Assembly (NCBI GenBank): GCA_018969015.1
Contig: JAGWZE010000005.1
Span: forward strand, 62,001 to 126,000
Origin: Alphaproteobacteria bacterium
Lineage (GTDB): Bacteria > Pseudomonadota > Alphaproteobacteria > Caulobacterales > Aquidulcibacteraceae
Direction of reading: 5' to 3'
DNA length: 64,000 nt
The first letter of the stretch is position 1, and every line of letters begins with the position of its first letter. Both the position numbers and the translations under genes were made by a program. Below, piece after piece: positions 8,175-17,619 of the stretch. The notes under the pieces were generated by a model. It had not been told where the DNA came from, did not search any database, and saw only the letters and a list, made by a program, of their open reading frames with translations.

Positions 8175-8935
8175 AGCGGCCTCACGTCGATGCCGGCCGC
8201 CTTCATGGCGGCGCGGGCCTCCGCCAGCGTATGCCGGCCGAAATGGAAGATCGAGGCGGCGAGCACGGCGCTCGCGCCGCCAAGCTTCACGGCGTCGACG
8301 AGATCCTGAAGGCCTCCGGCGCCGCCGGACGCGATCACGGGCGCGCGCACGCGGCTCGAGATGGCGTGGAGCAGCGCGATGTCGTAGCCCGCGCCGGTGC
8401 CGTCGCGATCCATCGAGGTGACGAGCAGCTCGCCGGCGCCGCGCTCGACGGCCTCGATCGCGAAGGCGACGGCGTCCTTGCCGGTGGCGGTGCGGCCGCC
8501 ATGCGTGAAGATCTCCCAGCGATCGTGCGCGACAGCTTTCGCGTCGATCGCGACGACGATGCATTGCGCGCCGAACTTCGCAGAGGCGGCGTCGATCAGG
8601 TCGGGCGTCTTGATCGCGGCGGTGTTGATGGCGGCCTTGTCGGCGCCAGCGAGGAGGAGGGCGCGCACGTCCTCCACAGCGCGCACGCCGCCGCCGACGG
8701 TGAGCGGCGTGAAGCAGCGCTCGGCCGTGCGGCGCACGACGTCCATCAGCGTGCCGCGGCCCTCGTGGCTGGCGGAGATGTCGAGGAAGCAGATTTCGTC
8801 CGCATGCTGCGCATCATAGACGGCGGCCTGCTCGGCCGGGTCGCCGGCGTCACGCAGATCGACGAAGTTCACGCCCTTGACGACGCGCCCGTCCTTCACG
8901 TCGAGGCAGGGGATGATGCGCGCGGCGAGCGTCAT
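8171..8935 (-). CDS. hisF: imidazole glycerol phosphate synthase cyclase subunit
   Basis: A 254-residue TIM barrel that uses ammonia from HisH to convert PRFAR to imidazole glycerol phosphate and AICAR. The catalytic aspartates are in [14 protein letters not shown] (about residue 11) and VVAIDAKAV (about residue 130). Phosphate-binding repeats TVGGGVR and ASGGAGG are present. The start overlaps the stop of the VOC gene, and the stop overlaps hisE, so the cluster is coupled throughout. Confidence 0.96.
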   Translation of the reverse strand: MTLAARIIPCLDVKDGRVVKGVNFVDLRDAGDPAEQAAVYDAQHADEICFLDISASHEGRGTLMDVVRRTAERCFTPLTVGGGVRAVEDVRALLLAGADKAAINTAAIKTPDLIDAASAKFGAQCIVVAIDAKAVAHDRWEIFTHGGRTATGKDAVAFAIEAVERGAGELLVTSMDRDGTGAGYDIALLHAISSRVRAPVIASGGAGGLQDLVDAVKLGGASAVLAASIFHFGRHTLAEARAAMKAAGIDVRPL

Positions 8936-9411
8936 GGCGGGTCCTTCTGCGCGTTCAGCGCGATGCGATTGCCTTCGCTGTCCTGGAATTCCGCAACGAA
9001 CCCGTTCGCGCCGATCGCCTTCTTCGCGTAGAGCACGCGCCCGCCGTTCGCCACGGCGCGGGCAAGCACGGGATCGATGTCGTCGACGCCGAAATAGATG
9101 ATCGGGCCGGTCAGCGCGGGTTTGTAGACGTCACCTTTCGCCAGCGCGCCGATCGCGCCGGGGCGGCCGGCTGCGCCGGGGAACAGCGCCATCTCGTAGC
9201 CGTCGATCGTTTCGCGCGTGAGCTCCATCTGGAACACGGCGGAGTAGAACGCGATCGCGCGCGGCATGTCCGTTACGGGGATCTCGACATACACGAAGGG
9301 GTTCGGCGCCACAGGCGCTGGCGCCGCCGGCGGCGCGGGTGCGGGCGGCGCGGCTTCGTTCACGCACGCCGTCGCCAGCGCCGCGATCAGGATCGCCGCC
9401 GCGGGTTTCAC
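8932..9411 (-). CDS. VOC (glyoxalase-like) fold lipoprotein inside the his operon
   Basis: A 159-residue protein with an N-terminal hydrophobic stretch ending ALATAC, a relaxed lipobox with predicted lipidated Cys17, then a Pro/Ala spacer (residues 22-36) and one VOC domain of about 120 residues. The domain opens with [22 protein letters not shown] and closes with [13 protein letters not shown]. Start is the GTG at 9411, overlapping the hisA stop (GTGA); the stop overlaps the hisF start. Related VOC proteins are usually cytoplasmic, so an exported or lipidated form in a histidine operon is odd. No metal-ligand set is convincing, so I assign no reaction. Confidence 0.78.
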   Translation of the reverse strand: MKPAAAILIAALATACVNEAAPPAPAPPAAPAPVAPNPFVYVEIPVTDMPRAIAFYSAVFQMELTRETIDGYEMALFPGAAGRPGAIGALAKGDVYKPALTGPIIYFGVDDIDPVLARAVANGGRVLYAKKAIGANGFVAEFQDSEGNRIALNAQKDPP

Positions 9412-10130
9412 GCCGCCGCCGCCAGCGCGTCGCGCGCGGATAGATCGCCTTCGTACAGCGCGCGGCCGATGACGGCGCCATGGATCGCGCGGCCGGGGCG
9501 GGCGCGCAGCGCCGCGATGTCGGACACGCCTTTCACACCGCCCGAAGCGATCACCGGCACGGCGACGGCGTCGGCCACAGCGCCGCACAGCTCGACGTTC
9601 ACGCCGAGCTTGCGTCCGTCACGGCCGATGTCGGTGACGATCAGCGCGGCGACGCCGGCGTCCTCGAAGCGGCGGGCGAGATCGACGGCGGAGACGTCCG
9701 TCTGTTCGACCCAGCCCGCGACGGCGACGCGGCCATCGCGCGCGTCGATGCCCACGGCTACGCGCTCGGGATATTCGCGTGCGGCCTCGCGGACGAATTT
9801 CGGATCGCGCACGGCGGCGGTGCCGAGGATCACGCGCGAGGCGCCCTTGTCGATCCAGTAGCTGATCGACTGCAGCGTGCGGATGCCGCCGCCGATCTGC
9901 ACCGGGATCGCGGTGGCGTCGAGGATCCGGGTGAGGGCGCCGGCGTTCTTCGGCTCGCCCGCGATCGCGCCGTCGAGATCGACGACGTGGAGCCAGTGGA
10001 ACCCGGCCGATTGGAACAGCTCGGCCTGGGCGCGCGGGTCCTCGTTGAAGATCGTCGCCTCGTCCATGCGGCCTTCGGTAAGGCGCACACAACGGCCGTC
10101 TTTCAGGTCAATCGCGGGATAGAGGATCAT
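9408..10130 (-). CDS. hisA: phosphoribosylformimino-AICAR ribotide isomerase
   Basis: A 240-residue TIM barrel that isomerises ProFAR to PRFAR, the fourth histidine step. The two catalytic aspartates are in YPAIDLKDGRCVRL (Asp8) and VGIDARDGRVAVAGW (about residue 128), with phosphate-binding QIGGGIR and ASGGVKG. It starts 36 bases after hisH and its stop overlaps the VOC gene start. Confidence 0.96.
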   Translation of the reverse strand: MILYPAIDLKDGRCVRLTEGRMDEATIFNEDPRAQAELFQSAGFHWLHVVDLDGAIAGEPKNAGALTRILDATAIPVQIGGGIRTLQSISYWIDKGASRVILGTAAVRDPKFVREAAREYPERVAVGIDARDGRVAVAGWVEQTDVSAVDLARRFEDAGVAALIVTDIGRDGRKLGVNVELCGAVADAVAVPVIASGGVKGVSDIAALRARPGRAIHGAVIGRALYEGDLSARDALAAAA

Positions 10131-10166
10131 GACGGGTCCGATCTCGGGGCGGGGTGGCCCCCGGTT

Positions 10167-10805
10167 TCAAGGCGTCCAATCCACGAAGCGCGCAAGCAGC
10201 GCAAGGCCCGCGTCCTGGCTCTTTTCGGGGTGGAACTGGACACCGAGCACGTTGTCGCGGGCGACAGCGCTGGCGAACGTCTCGCCATGGGTGGTGAACG
10301 CCGCCGCGTCGGTTTCGGTTTTCAGGTCCACGATGAACGAGTGCGCGAAATAAACGTGCGCGGCCGGCGCCAGCGCATCGAACACCGGGTGGGGGCGCAC
10401 GATCCGGGCGGCGTTCCAGCCCATGTGGGGCAGGGTGGCCCCATGCGGCTCGAGCTTGCGGCACACGCCGGGCATCCAGGCGAGGCCCGCGGTCGTCTCG
10501 CGTTCGAGCCCGAGCTCGACCAGCAGCTGCATGCCCACGCACACGCCCAGGAAGGGTGCGCCATCGGTGCGCACACGCTCCACGAGCGCCTCCGCAAGCC
10601 CTTCGGCGCGCTTCAGCCCGCCCATGCATTCGGCGAAGGCCCCCTGGCCCGGCAGCACGATGCGGTCCGCCCGTCGCACGAAGGCCGGGTCGGACGTCAC
10701 CCGCACTTCGCGCCGCCGGTTGGCGCGCGCCGCCGCTTCCAGCAGCGCGCGCTCGACCGAGCGGAGATTGCCGGAGCCGTAGTCGATGACGGCGATGGTC
10801 TGCAC
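10167..10805 (-). CDS. hisH: imidazole glycerol phosphate synthase glutamine amidotransferase subunit
   Basis: A 212-residue class I glutaminase that feeds ammonia to HisF. The nucleophile elbow is GVCVGMQLL with the catalytic Cys, the His-Glu pair is in GVQFHPEKS near the C-terminus, and VIDYGSGNLRSVERAL is the typical N-terminus. It begins three bases after the hisB stop. Confidence 0.96.
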   Translation of the reverse strand: MQTIAVIDYGSGNLRSVERALLEAAARANRRREVRVTSDPAFVRRADRIVLPGQGAFAECMGGLKRAEGLAEALVERVRTDGAPFLGVCVGMQLLVELGLERETTAGLAWMPGVCRKLEPHGATLPHMGWNAARIVRPHPVFDALAPAAHVYFAHSFIVDLKTETDAAAFTTHGETFASAVARDNVLGVQFHPEKSQDAGLALLARFVDWTP

Positions 10806-10808
10806 CGC

Positions 10809-11396
10809 TCAGAGCACCCCTTTGGTGGACGGCGCCGCGCCGCCGGCCTTCGGGTCGATCTCGACCGCCTGGCGGAGGGCGCGGGCGAGCGCTTTGTAGC
10901 AGGACTCCACGATGTGGTGGGTGTTCTCGCCGTAGAGGTTCTCGATATGCACGCAGGCGCCCGAGTTCATGGCGACGGCGTGGAACCATTCTTTGAAAAG
11001 CTCGGTGTCCATGTCGCCCAGTTTGGGGCGCTCCAGACGCACCCGCCACACGAGATACGGTCGGTTCGAGAGGTCCACCGTGGCGCGGGACAGGGTCTCG
11101 TCCATCGGGATGTAGGCTGCGCCGAAGCGCCGCACGCCCTTCAGCTCGCCCCAGGCCTCCTTCAGCGCGAGGCCGATGGCGATCCCCACATCCTCGACCG
11201 TGTGGTGCATGTCCACGTGCAGATCGCCTTGAGCCTCAACGGTCAGATCGATCCCGGAATGTTTGGCGAAGCTCTCGAGCATGTGGTCGAAAAAGCCGAT
11301 CCCGGTCGACACCTGGGCCCCGCCCGTGCCGTCGAGATCGAGGGCGACCGCGATCTTCGTCTCTTTCGTCTGCCGCTGGACGGCGCCTTTACGCAT
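10809..11396 (-). CDS. hisB: imidazoleglycerol-phosphate dehydratase
   Basis: A 195-residue monofunctional dehydratase (no phosphatase domain) for the sixth histidine step. Manganese-binding motifs are seen: [30 protein letters not shown], and the second-half repeat [17 protein letters not shown]. The ATG at 11396 gives the family length and has an AGAGAGAG stretch upstream; an earlier ATG at 11477 would add 27 non-conserved residues. It is the first visible gene of the his cluster and is divergent from the EAL gene. hisG, hisD and hisC are not in the window. Confidence 0.94.
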   Translation of the reverse strand: MRKGAVQRQTKETKIAVALDLDGTGGAQVSTGIGFFDHMLESFAKHSGIDLTVEAQGDLHVDMHHTVEDVGIAIGLALKEAWGELKGVRRFGAAYIPMDETLSRATVDLSNRPYLVWRVRLERPKLGDMDTELFKEWFHAVAMNSGACVHIENLYGENTHHIVESCYKALARALRQAVEIDPKAGGAAPSTKGVL

Positions 11397-11547
11397 GGTC
11401 AGCTCTCTCTGCGCGAACGGGCCAAAGAACCGGTCTGAGTAGGGACCAAGCTCAAGCCGCTCAAGATTATAGTTCATCTCGTCCTAACGCTTGGTCTTTA
11501 CGCCAAGCTTTTGGGTTTCGATCGGCGAAGAGGCCGGGATCAGTGAG

Positions 11548-13662
11548 ATGACGCCCCAGGCGGAGTTCATGGCAGGCGCAAAGCGGAGGGCGATGTCGCT
11601 CGCCGGTCGCGTTTGCCTGCTCGTCGCCGGGCTGATCGTCGCCGTCGCCGTGGTGTTCTCCGCCGTGATCTGGACGGCCTGGAAGGACGAGAGCCGCGGC
11701 CACGTCGAGGTGGTGGGCGGCGAGATCGCCCGGGCGCTGGGCCCCCGCATGGCCGAGTCGCTCGCCTCCGGCGACCGCGACCGCCTCGGGCGGCTCCTCA
11801 ATACGCTCAAGGACGGGACGGGTCTCGTCTGGGCCGATGTCCGCACCCCTGCCGGCGCCACGGTCATGCGCCTCACGAGCCCCGCCGCCCCGGCCCGGGC
11901 GCTGGCGGCGGCGCCCCTGGCGACCCCCAACACGCCCGGCGTGTTCGTCGGGCGGGACGCCTATGTCGTCGTCGCGCCTCTCCGGAAAGACGGCGCGACG
12001 GTCGGGTACCTGCGCGTCAGCTTCGACCGAAAGACGATCGACGACATCCGCGCCGGACGGTTCGCCGAGGTCTGGCTGATCGTTCTGGCGATGATCGCGA
12101 TCGCGGCGCCCGTCACGTTGTTCGCCGTGTCGCGGATCATGGCGCCGTTGCGCACGCTGACGGAATTCGCGCAGTCCCTCACGGAAGACGATCTGGGCCG
12201 GCGCCTCACGGTGCGCTCGGGCGATGAATTCGAGACGCTCGCCGAAGCCTTCAACCGCATGATGGGCCGGCTCGATTCGGCAATGCAGCGGATGCGCAAG
12301 CTCGCCTATGTCGATCCGATCACGGAGCTTCCGAACGCGGAGCGGTTCCAGATGGAGCTGCAGTCCGTCGTCGAAGGGGCAAAGCAGGGCGAGCAGATGG
12401 GCGCGCTCGTGGTGCTGGCGCTCGACCGCCTGCCGCGGCTGGCCGATACGCTCGGGCAGGAGGCGGCGCAGGAGCTCCTGGCGCTCGCCGGCCAGCGCCT
12501 CGCGGCGGCGGTGCGGATCGCCGATCGCACGGTGCGTCTCGCCGATGCGGGCGAAAAGCCTTCGCTTGCGGCGCGCATCTCCAACATGGAGTTCGCAGTC
12601 ATCGCGCCGAGCCTCGCGTCGCCGTCTGATGCCGCGCGGTTGGCGCAGGTCGCCGCCTCGGCGCTGTCACAGCCCGTCGGCTGGCGCGGCCATCGGATCT
12701 CTTTCGGCTGCACCGTCGGCGCGGCCATGCTCCCGCGCGATGGCGAGGACGCCGATACCGCGCTGCGCCACGCGCGCCTCGCGCTCAACGCCGCCCGCGG
12801 CGAGCAGCGGCCGATGCGCTTCTTCACGCGCTCGCTGGACAACGACGCACACGCCCGCCTGGCGCTCGAACGCGAGATGCGCGACGCGCTCGAGCGCAGC
12901 GAGTTCCGCGCCTTCTTCCAGCCGAAGGTGAATCTCCTCTCCGGCAAGATCACCGGGGCCGAGGCGCTGGCGCGCTGGACGCGTCCGGACGGGTCCCTCG
13001 TCAGCCCTGCGGTGTTCATCCCCGCGGCCGAAGAGAACGGGCTGATCGACGCGATTTCCGAGAGCATCCTGCGCGACGCCTGCTGGAAGGCGGCCGCCTG
13101 GTCGCGCGAAGGCTTCCACGCGCATGTCGCGGTCAACATCTCGGCGCTGCAGTTCAACGATGAGCGCTTCGCGCAGAAGATCCTGCGCACGCTCGAACAG
13201 GCCGGGCTGGATTGCGGCCTGCTCGAGCTCGAAGTCACCGAAAGCGTGGCGATGAAGAACCTCGACCGCGTGACGGCGCTCATCGAGCCGCTGCGCGCGC
13301 GCGGCGTGCGCTTCGCGATCGACGATTTCGGCACCGGCCACTCCAGCCTCGCGGCCCTGACGCGCCTTCCGTTCGACCTGTTGAAGATCGATCAGCAGTT
13401 CATCCGCGGCCTTGCCGAGGACAAGCACGCGCCGGCGATCGTCGAGACCATCCTCGCGATGGCCGCCAGCGTGAACTTCGACACCGTGGCCGAGGGCGTC
13501 GAGACGGAGGAGCAGGCGGCGTTCCTGCGCCTGCGCGGCTGCTCGGTGGGGCAGGGCTATCTCTACGGCCCGGCTTTGGCCCCGGCGGATTTCCTGGCCC
13601 TGCTGCGGCGCAGCGCCGGCGGCGCGGCCGAATGGCCCCAGGGGCGCCTGGGCGTCGCCTGA
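11548..13662 (+). CDS. membrane HAMP-GGDEF(degenerate)-EAL cyclic-di-GMP phosphodiesterase
   Basis: About 704 residues. A first membrane helix (near residues 18-40), a periplasmic sensor of about 120 residues, a second helix, a HAMP linker (IMAPLRTLTEFAQSLTEDD onward), then GGDEF-like and EAL domains. The GGDEF active site is lost: NMEFAVIAP stands where GGDEFAVL is expected. The EAL domain looks intact: GAEALARW, VAVNISALQF, LELEVTESVAM, DDFGTGHSSLA, LLKIDQQFI, VAEGVETEEQ and GQGYLYGPAL. It should hydrolyse c-di-GMP, with the decayed GGDEF as a possible regulatory module. Starts at 11548, 11569 or 11593 are possible; the choice is uncertain. Divergent from hisB. Confidence 0.88.
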   Translation: MTPQAEFMAGAKRRAMSLAGRVCLLVAGLIVAVAVVFSAVIWTAWKDESRGHVEVVGGEIARALGPRMAESLASGDRDRLGRLLNTLKDGTGLVWADVRTPAGATVMRLTSPAAPARALAAAPLATPNTPGVFVGRDAYVVVAPLRKDGATVGYLRVSFDRKTIDDIRAGRFAEVWLIVLAMIAIAAPVTLFAVSRIMAPLRTLTEFAQSLTEDDLGRRLTVRSGDEFETLAEAFNRMMGRLDSAMQRMRKLAYVDPITELPNAERFQMELQSVVEGAKQGEQMGALVVLALDRLPRLADTLGQEAAQELLALAGQRLAAAVRIADRTVRLADAGEKPSLAARISNMEFAVIAPSLASPSDAARLAQVAASALSQPVGWRGHRISFGCTVGAAMLPRDGEDADTALRHARLALNAARGEQRPMRFFTRSLDNDAHARLALEREMRDALERSEFRAFFQPKVNLLSGKITGAEALARWTRPDGSLVSPAVFIPAAEENGLIDAISESILRDACWKAAAWSREGFHAHVAVNISALQFNDERFAQKILRTLEQAGLDCGLLELEVTESVAMKNLDRVTALIEPLRARGVRFAIDDFGTGHSSLAALTRLPFDLLKIDQQFIRGLAEDKHAPAIVETILAMAASVNFDTVAEGVETEEQAAFLRLRGCSVGQGYLYGPALAPADFLALLRRSAGGAAEWPQGRLGVA

Positions 13663-13743
13663 TCTTTCGGATGGCTTGAACGGGGCGCGACGGACGGCCA
13701 CATCGGGCAGGTCCGCTCGTTCGCACGTCCCACGGAGCCGCCG

Positions 13744-14304
13744 GTGACCGCATCCCCTCAAGCCGAGCTTTGGCACGGCACCACGATCCTCGCCGTCCGC
13801 AAGTCCGGGCGCGTCGTCATCGCCGGGGACGGGCAGGTCTCGATCGGGCCGACGATCATGAAGGGCAACGCCCGCAAGGTGCGGCCCCTGGCGGGCGGGC
13901 AGGTGATCGCGGGGTTCGCCGGAGCCACGGCCGACGCCTTCACCCTGTTCGAGCGGCTGGAGCAGAAGCTGGAGCGCTTCCCGGCGCAGTTGGCGCGGGC
14001 GTGCGTGGAGCTCGCGAAGGACTGGCGGACGGACCGCTACCTGCGCCGGCTGGAGGCGATGCTGATCGTCGCCGATGCGCGCGACACGTTCGTGATCACG
14101 GGCGCCGGCGACGTGCTCGATCCGGAACATTCGGTCGTGGCGGTCGGCTCCGGCGGCAACTATGCGCTGGCGGCGGCGCGCGCGCTCTACGACGTGCTCG
14201 ACGATCCCGAGCAGATCGCCCGCCGCGCGATGGACATCGCCGCGGACATTTGCGTCTACACCAATCGCAACCTGACGGTGGAGACGTTGGAGTCCGCTCG
14301 ATGA
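13744..14304 (+). CDS. hslV: HslV protease subunit of the HslUV complex
   Basis: A 186-residue proteasome-type peptidase. A short propeptide precedes the N-terminal nucleophile Thr13 in [11 protein letters not shown]. The catalytic lysine region is in [12 protein letters not shown], and [14 protein letters not shown] and [11 protein letters not shown] are family motifs. GTG start at 13744. The stop overlaps the ATG of an SMR exporter gene (ATGA) rather than leading straight to hslU. Confidence 0.95.
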   Translation: MTASPQAELWHGTTILAVRKSGRVVIAGDGQVSIGPTIMKGNARKVRPLAGGQVIAGFAGATADAFTLFERLEQKLERFPAQLARACVELAKDWRTDRYLRRLEAMLIVADARDTFVITGAGDVLDPEHSVVAVGSGGNYALAAARALYDVLDDPEQIARRAMDIAADICVYTNRNLTVETLESAR

Positions 14305-14645
14305 AGGGCCTCGACGCGCAGTGGACGGCGTGGGCGATGCTCGTGTGCGCCGGCTTTTTCGAGGTCGGCTTCACCACCGCCATGAAGTTCGCGAGCAAGG
14401 GCGTCTGGATGGCCCAAGTCTTGTTCGTGGCCTGCGTCATCGCCAGTTTCACGCTGCTGTCGGAAGCGACGAAGACGATCCCGATCGGCATCGGTTACGC
14501 GGTGTGGACGGGCATCGGCGCGGCCGGGACGCTCGCGGTGGCGACGCTCTATTTCAAGGAGCCGATCTCGCCGCTGCAGATCGGCTGTGTGCTGATGATC
14601 ATCGCCGCCGTGGCCGGATTGAAGTTCAGCAGTCAGCCCGCGTGA
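14301..14645 (+). CDS. small multidrug resistance (SugE/Gdx-like) exporter inside hslVU
   Basis: A 114-residue four-helix membrane protein. The essential membrane glutamate is Glu21 in [16 protein letters not shown], the pattern of the SugE/Gdx branch, and the C-terminal half has [16 protein letters not shown] and [18 protein letters not shown]. This branch includes guanidinium/H+ antiporters and quaternary ammonium exporters; which substrate applies here is not shown. The ATG overlaps the hslV stop by four bases, and hslU starts 34 bases after its own stop, so it should be co-expressed with the HslUV protease. No guanidine riboswitch is possible at this coupled start. Confidence 0.85.
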   Translation: MKGLDAQWTAWAMLVCAGFFEVGFTTAMKFASKGVWMAQVLFVACVIASFTLLSEATKTIPIGIGYAVWTGIGAAGTLAVATLYFKEPISPLQIGCVLMIIAAVAGLKFSSQPA

Positions 14646-14679
14646 CGCGCTGAACGCGCACCGCCTCCAGGATGCCCTC

Positions 14680-15981
<1,302 letters not shown>

Positions 15982-16007
15982 GGGTGGCGTCTAGCGTCGG
16001 TGGTTCT

Positions 16008-16127
16008 CCCCTCAACCGTCTCGCGGCCTCCGGCCGCGATCCACCTTCTCCCACAAGGGGAGAAGGTCGCCGCAGTGGTCCTTCTCCCCTTGTGGGAGAA
16101 GGTGGCGCGAAGCGCCGGATGAGGGGT
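16008..16127. repeat. family A interspersed inverted repeat, copy 1
   Basis: A 120-bp element between convergent hslU and DUF488 genes. Its core is a perfect 26-bp inverted repeat (16041-16066 and 16080-16105) starting ccaccttctcccac, with a 13-base loop tcgccgcagtggt. The outer parts read cccctca...ggatgagggg. The 65-bp core is identical to that of copy 2 at 27724-27848. Confidence 0.85.
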
Positions 16128-16162
16128 GTCGGCGCTGCCCTCTCAAAGGTCGCGCCCCCGCC

Positions 16163-16606
16163 TCACACATGCAAATGCGTGACGTCCAACCCGTGCTCGC
16201 GCTGCAACCGCTCGGCGATCTCGGCGCGGTGGCACAGGCGCCAATCGGCCTCGAAGCACATCAGGCAGACGCGGGCGGAGCGCGCGAGGTCAACCGCCTC
16301 GCGCAAGGCGAGCTGCGCTTCCGGGCGCTCGATCGCCTCGCAATAGATCTGCCGGAACGTGGCGAGATCGCCGCGGCGGTGCGCGTCGCGGCCGGCCTTG
16401 GGCGTGCCGAGCGCCTTCAAGTGCACGTAGCCCACGCCGATGCTCGCCAGCCCGTCGCGCAGCGCGTTCTTGGCGAAGCCGGCACGGCGGGAGTTGGCGA
16501 CGTCGCGCACGTCGACGAGCAGAGAGACGTTCGCTTCGCGCAGCGCGTCGAGAAAATCGGGCTGGCCGGCGGCCTCGTAGCCGATGGTCCAAAGACGCCC
16601 GCTCAT
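16163..16606 (-). CDS. DUF488 family protein
   Basis: A 147-residue protein of the DUF488 family. The N-terminus LWTIGYE and the LLVDVRDVANSRRAGFAK block are typical, as is the C-terminal LMCFEADWRLCHRAEIAERL with its paired cysteines and CHR motif. The biochemical function is unknown; the fold is thought to resemble nucleic-acid-processing enzymes, but that is not established. Its start overlaps the uppP stop by four bases, so it is the second gene of a minus-strand pair. Confidence 0.85.
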   Translation of the reverse strand: MSGRLWTIGYEAAGQPDFLDALREANVSLLVDVRDVANSRRAGFAKNALRDGLASIGVGYVHLKALGTPKAGRDAHRRGDLATFRQIYCEAIERPEAQLALREAVDLARSARVCLMCFEADWRLCHRAEIAERLQREHGLDVTHLHV

Positions 16607-17424
16607 GCGAAGCCGTAGAGCCCGAGCAGCAGCACGCCGAGGCCGATGCGGTAGAAGGCGAACGGCGCGAACCCGAACCGGCTGACGATGCCGAGGAACA
16701 TGCGCACCACGAACAGGCCCGCGACGAACGCCGCAATGAAACCGACGCCGATCGCCTGGACCTGCGAGAAGTCGAGCTTGTCGTGGTGGCGCACCACCGA
16801 ATAGCTGAACGCGCCGAGCATCGTCGGCATCGCCAGGAAGAACGAGAACTCGGCGGCGGCGCGGCGCTCGACGCGCAGCAGCATGGCGCCCACGATCGTC
16901 GCGCCCGAGCGTGAGACGCCCGGTACGAGCGCCAAGGCCTGGAACGCGCCGATCGCCACGCTCTTCCAGATCGGGATGTCGTCCACGCTCATGTCCGTGG
17001 GCGGCGGGCGGAAGCGCTCGACGGCGAGCATGACATAGCCGCCGATGATCAGCGTCGCCGCGATGATCCGCACGGCTTCGGGGCTCGCCTGGCCGTCGAG
17101 AAAGATCCGCTCGACGACATCGCCCAGCAGCACGCCGGCCGCGGCCGCCGGCAGGAAGGCGAGGCCGATCGCCAGGGCGAAGCGGCGCGCCTCGGGCTTC
17201 GTCGGCAGGCCGGTCACGGTCTCGAGGATCTTCTTCAGATAAACGACGACGATCGCCAGGATCGCGCCGAGCTGGATCATCACCTTGAACGTGCCCGAAG
17301 GGTCATCGAACCCGATCGCGCCCCCCAGAAGCACGAGGTGGGCGGTCGAGGAGACGGGCAGGAATTCGGTCAGGCCTTCGACGATGCCGAGCAGGAGCGC
17401 CTTCAGGAGCGTGATGAGGTCCAT
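16603..17424 (-). CDS. uppP: undecaprenyl-diphosphatase
   Basis: A 273-residue polytopic membrane enzyme (BacA/UppP family) that recycles undecaprenyl pyrophosphate for cell-wall synthesis. Both signature stretches are present: GIVEGLTEFLPVSSTAHL near the N-terminus and LVPGVSRSGATI near residue 170. About eight hydrophobic helices are visible. The ATG at 17424 is preferred over a TTG at 17436. It is divergent from gltD, with 195 bases between start codons. Confidence 0.95.
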   Translation of the reverse strand: MDLITLLKALLLGIVEGLTEFLPVSSTAHLVLLGGAIGFDDPSGTFKVMIQLGAILAIVVVYLKKILETVTGLPTKPEARRFALAIGLAFLPAAAAGVLLGDVVERIFLDGQASPEAVRIIAATLIIGGYVMLAVERFRPPPTDMSVDDIPIWKSVAIGAFQALALVPGVSRSGATIVGAMLLRVERRAAAEFSFFLAMPTMLGAFSYSVVRHHDKLDFSQVQAIGVGFIAAFVAGLFVVRMFLGIVSRFGFAPFAFYRIGLGVLLLGLYGFA

Positions 17425-17619
17425 GCCCAATCCCAAGCCCGCGGCCCGCCGAACGAGCGGCCGTCGTGGCTCAGGTGTCTGCCACAGCCGTTTGGCGGGC
17501 GCGAGGGTCGGCGCTGCACGACATTAAGGACAGCAATGCTACCATAAAGGCGGAATTTTGCTTGCGAGAGCCGAATTTGGAGCGTACGTGGGCACAACTC
17601 CGGCGGGAACGAGGGCGTG

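Noticed and set aside
9480-11438. A 652-codon plus-strand open frame opposite hisA, hisH and hisB
   Set aside because: It spans three well-supported his genes and lacks any domain.
14301-14645. A guanidine riboswitch in front of the SMR gene
   Set aside because: The start codon overlaps the hslV stop, so there is no leader to hold one.
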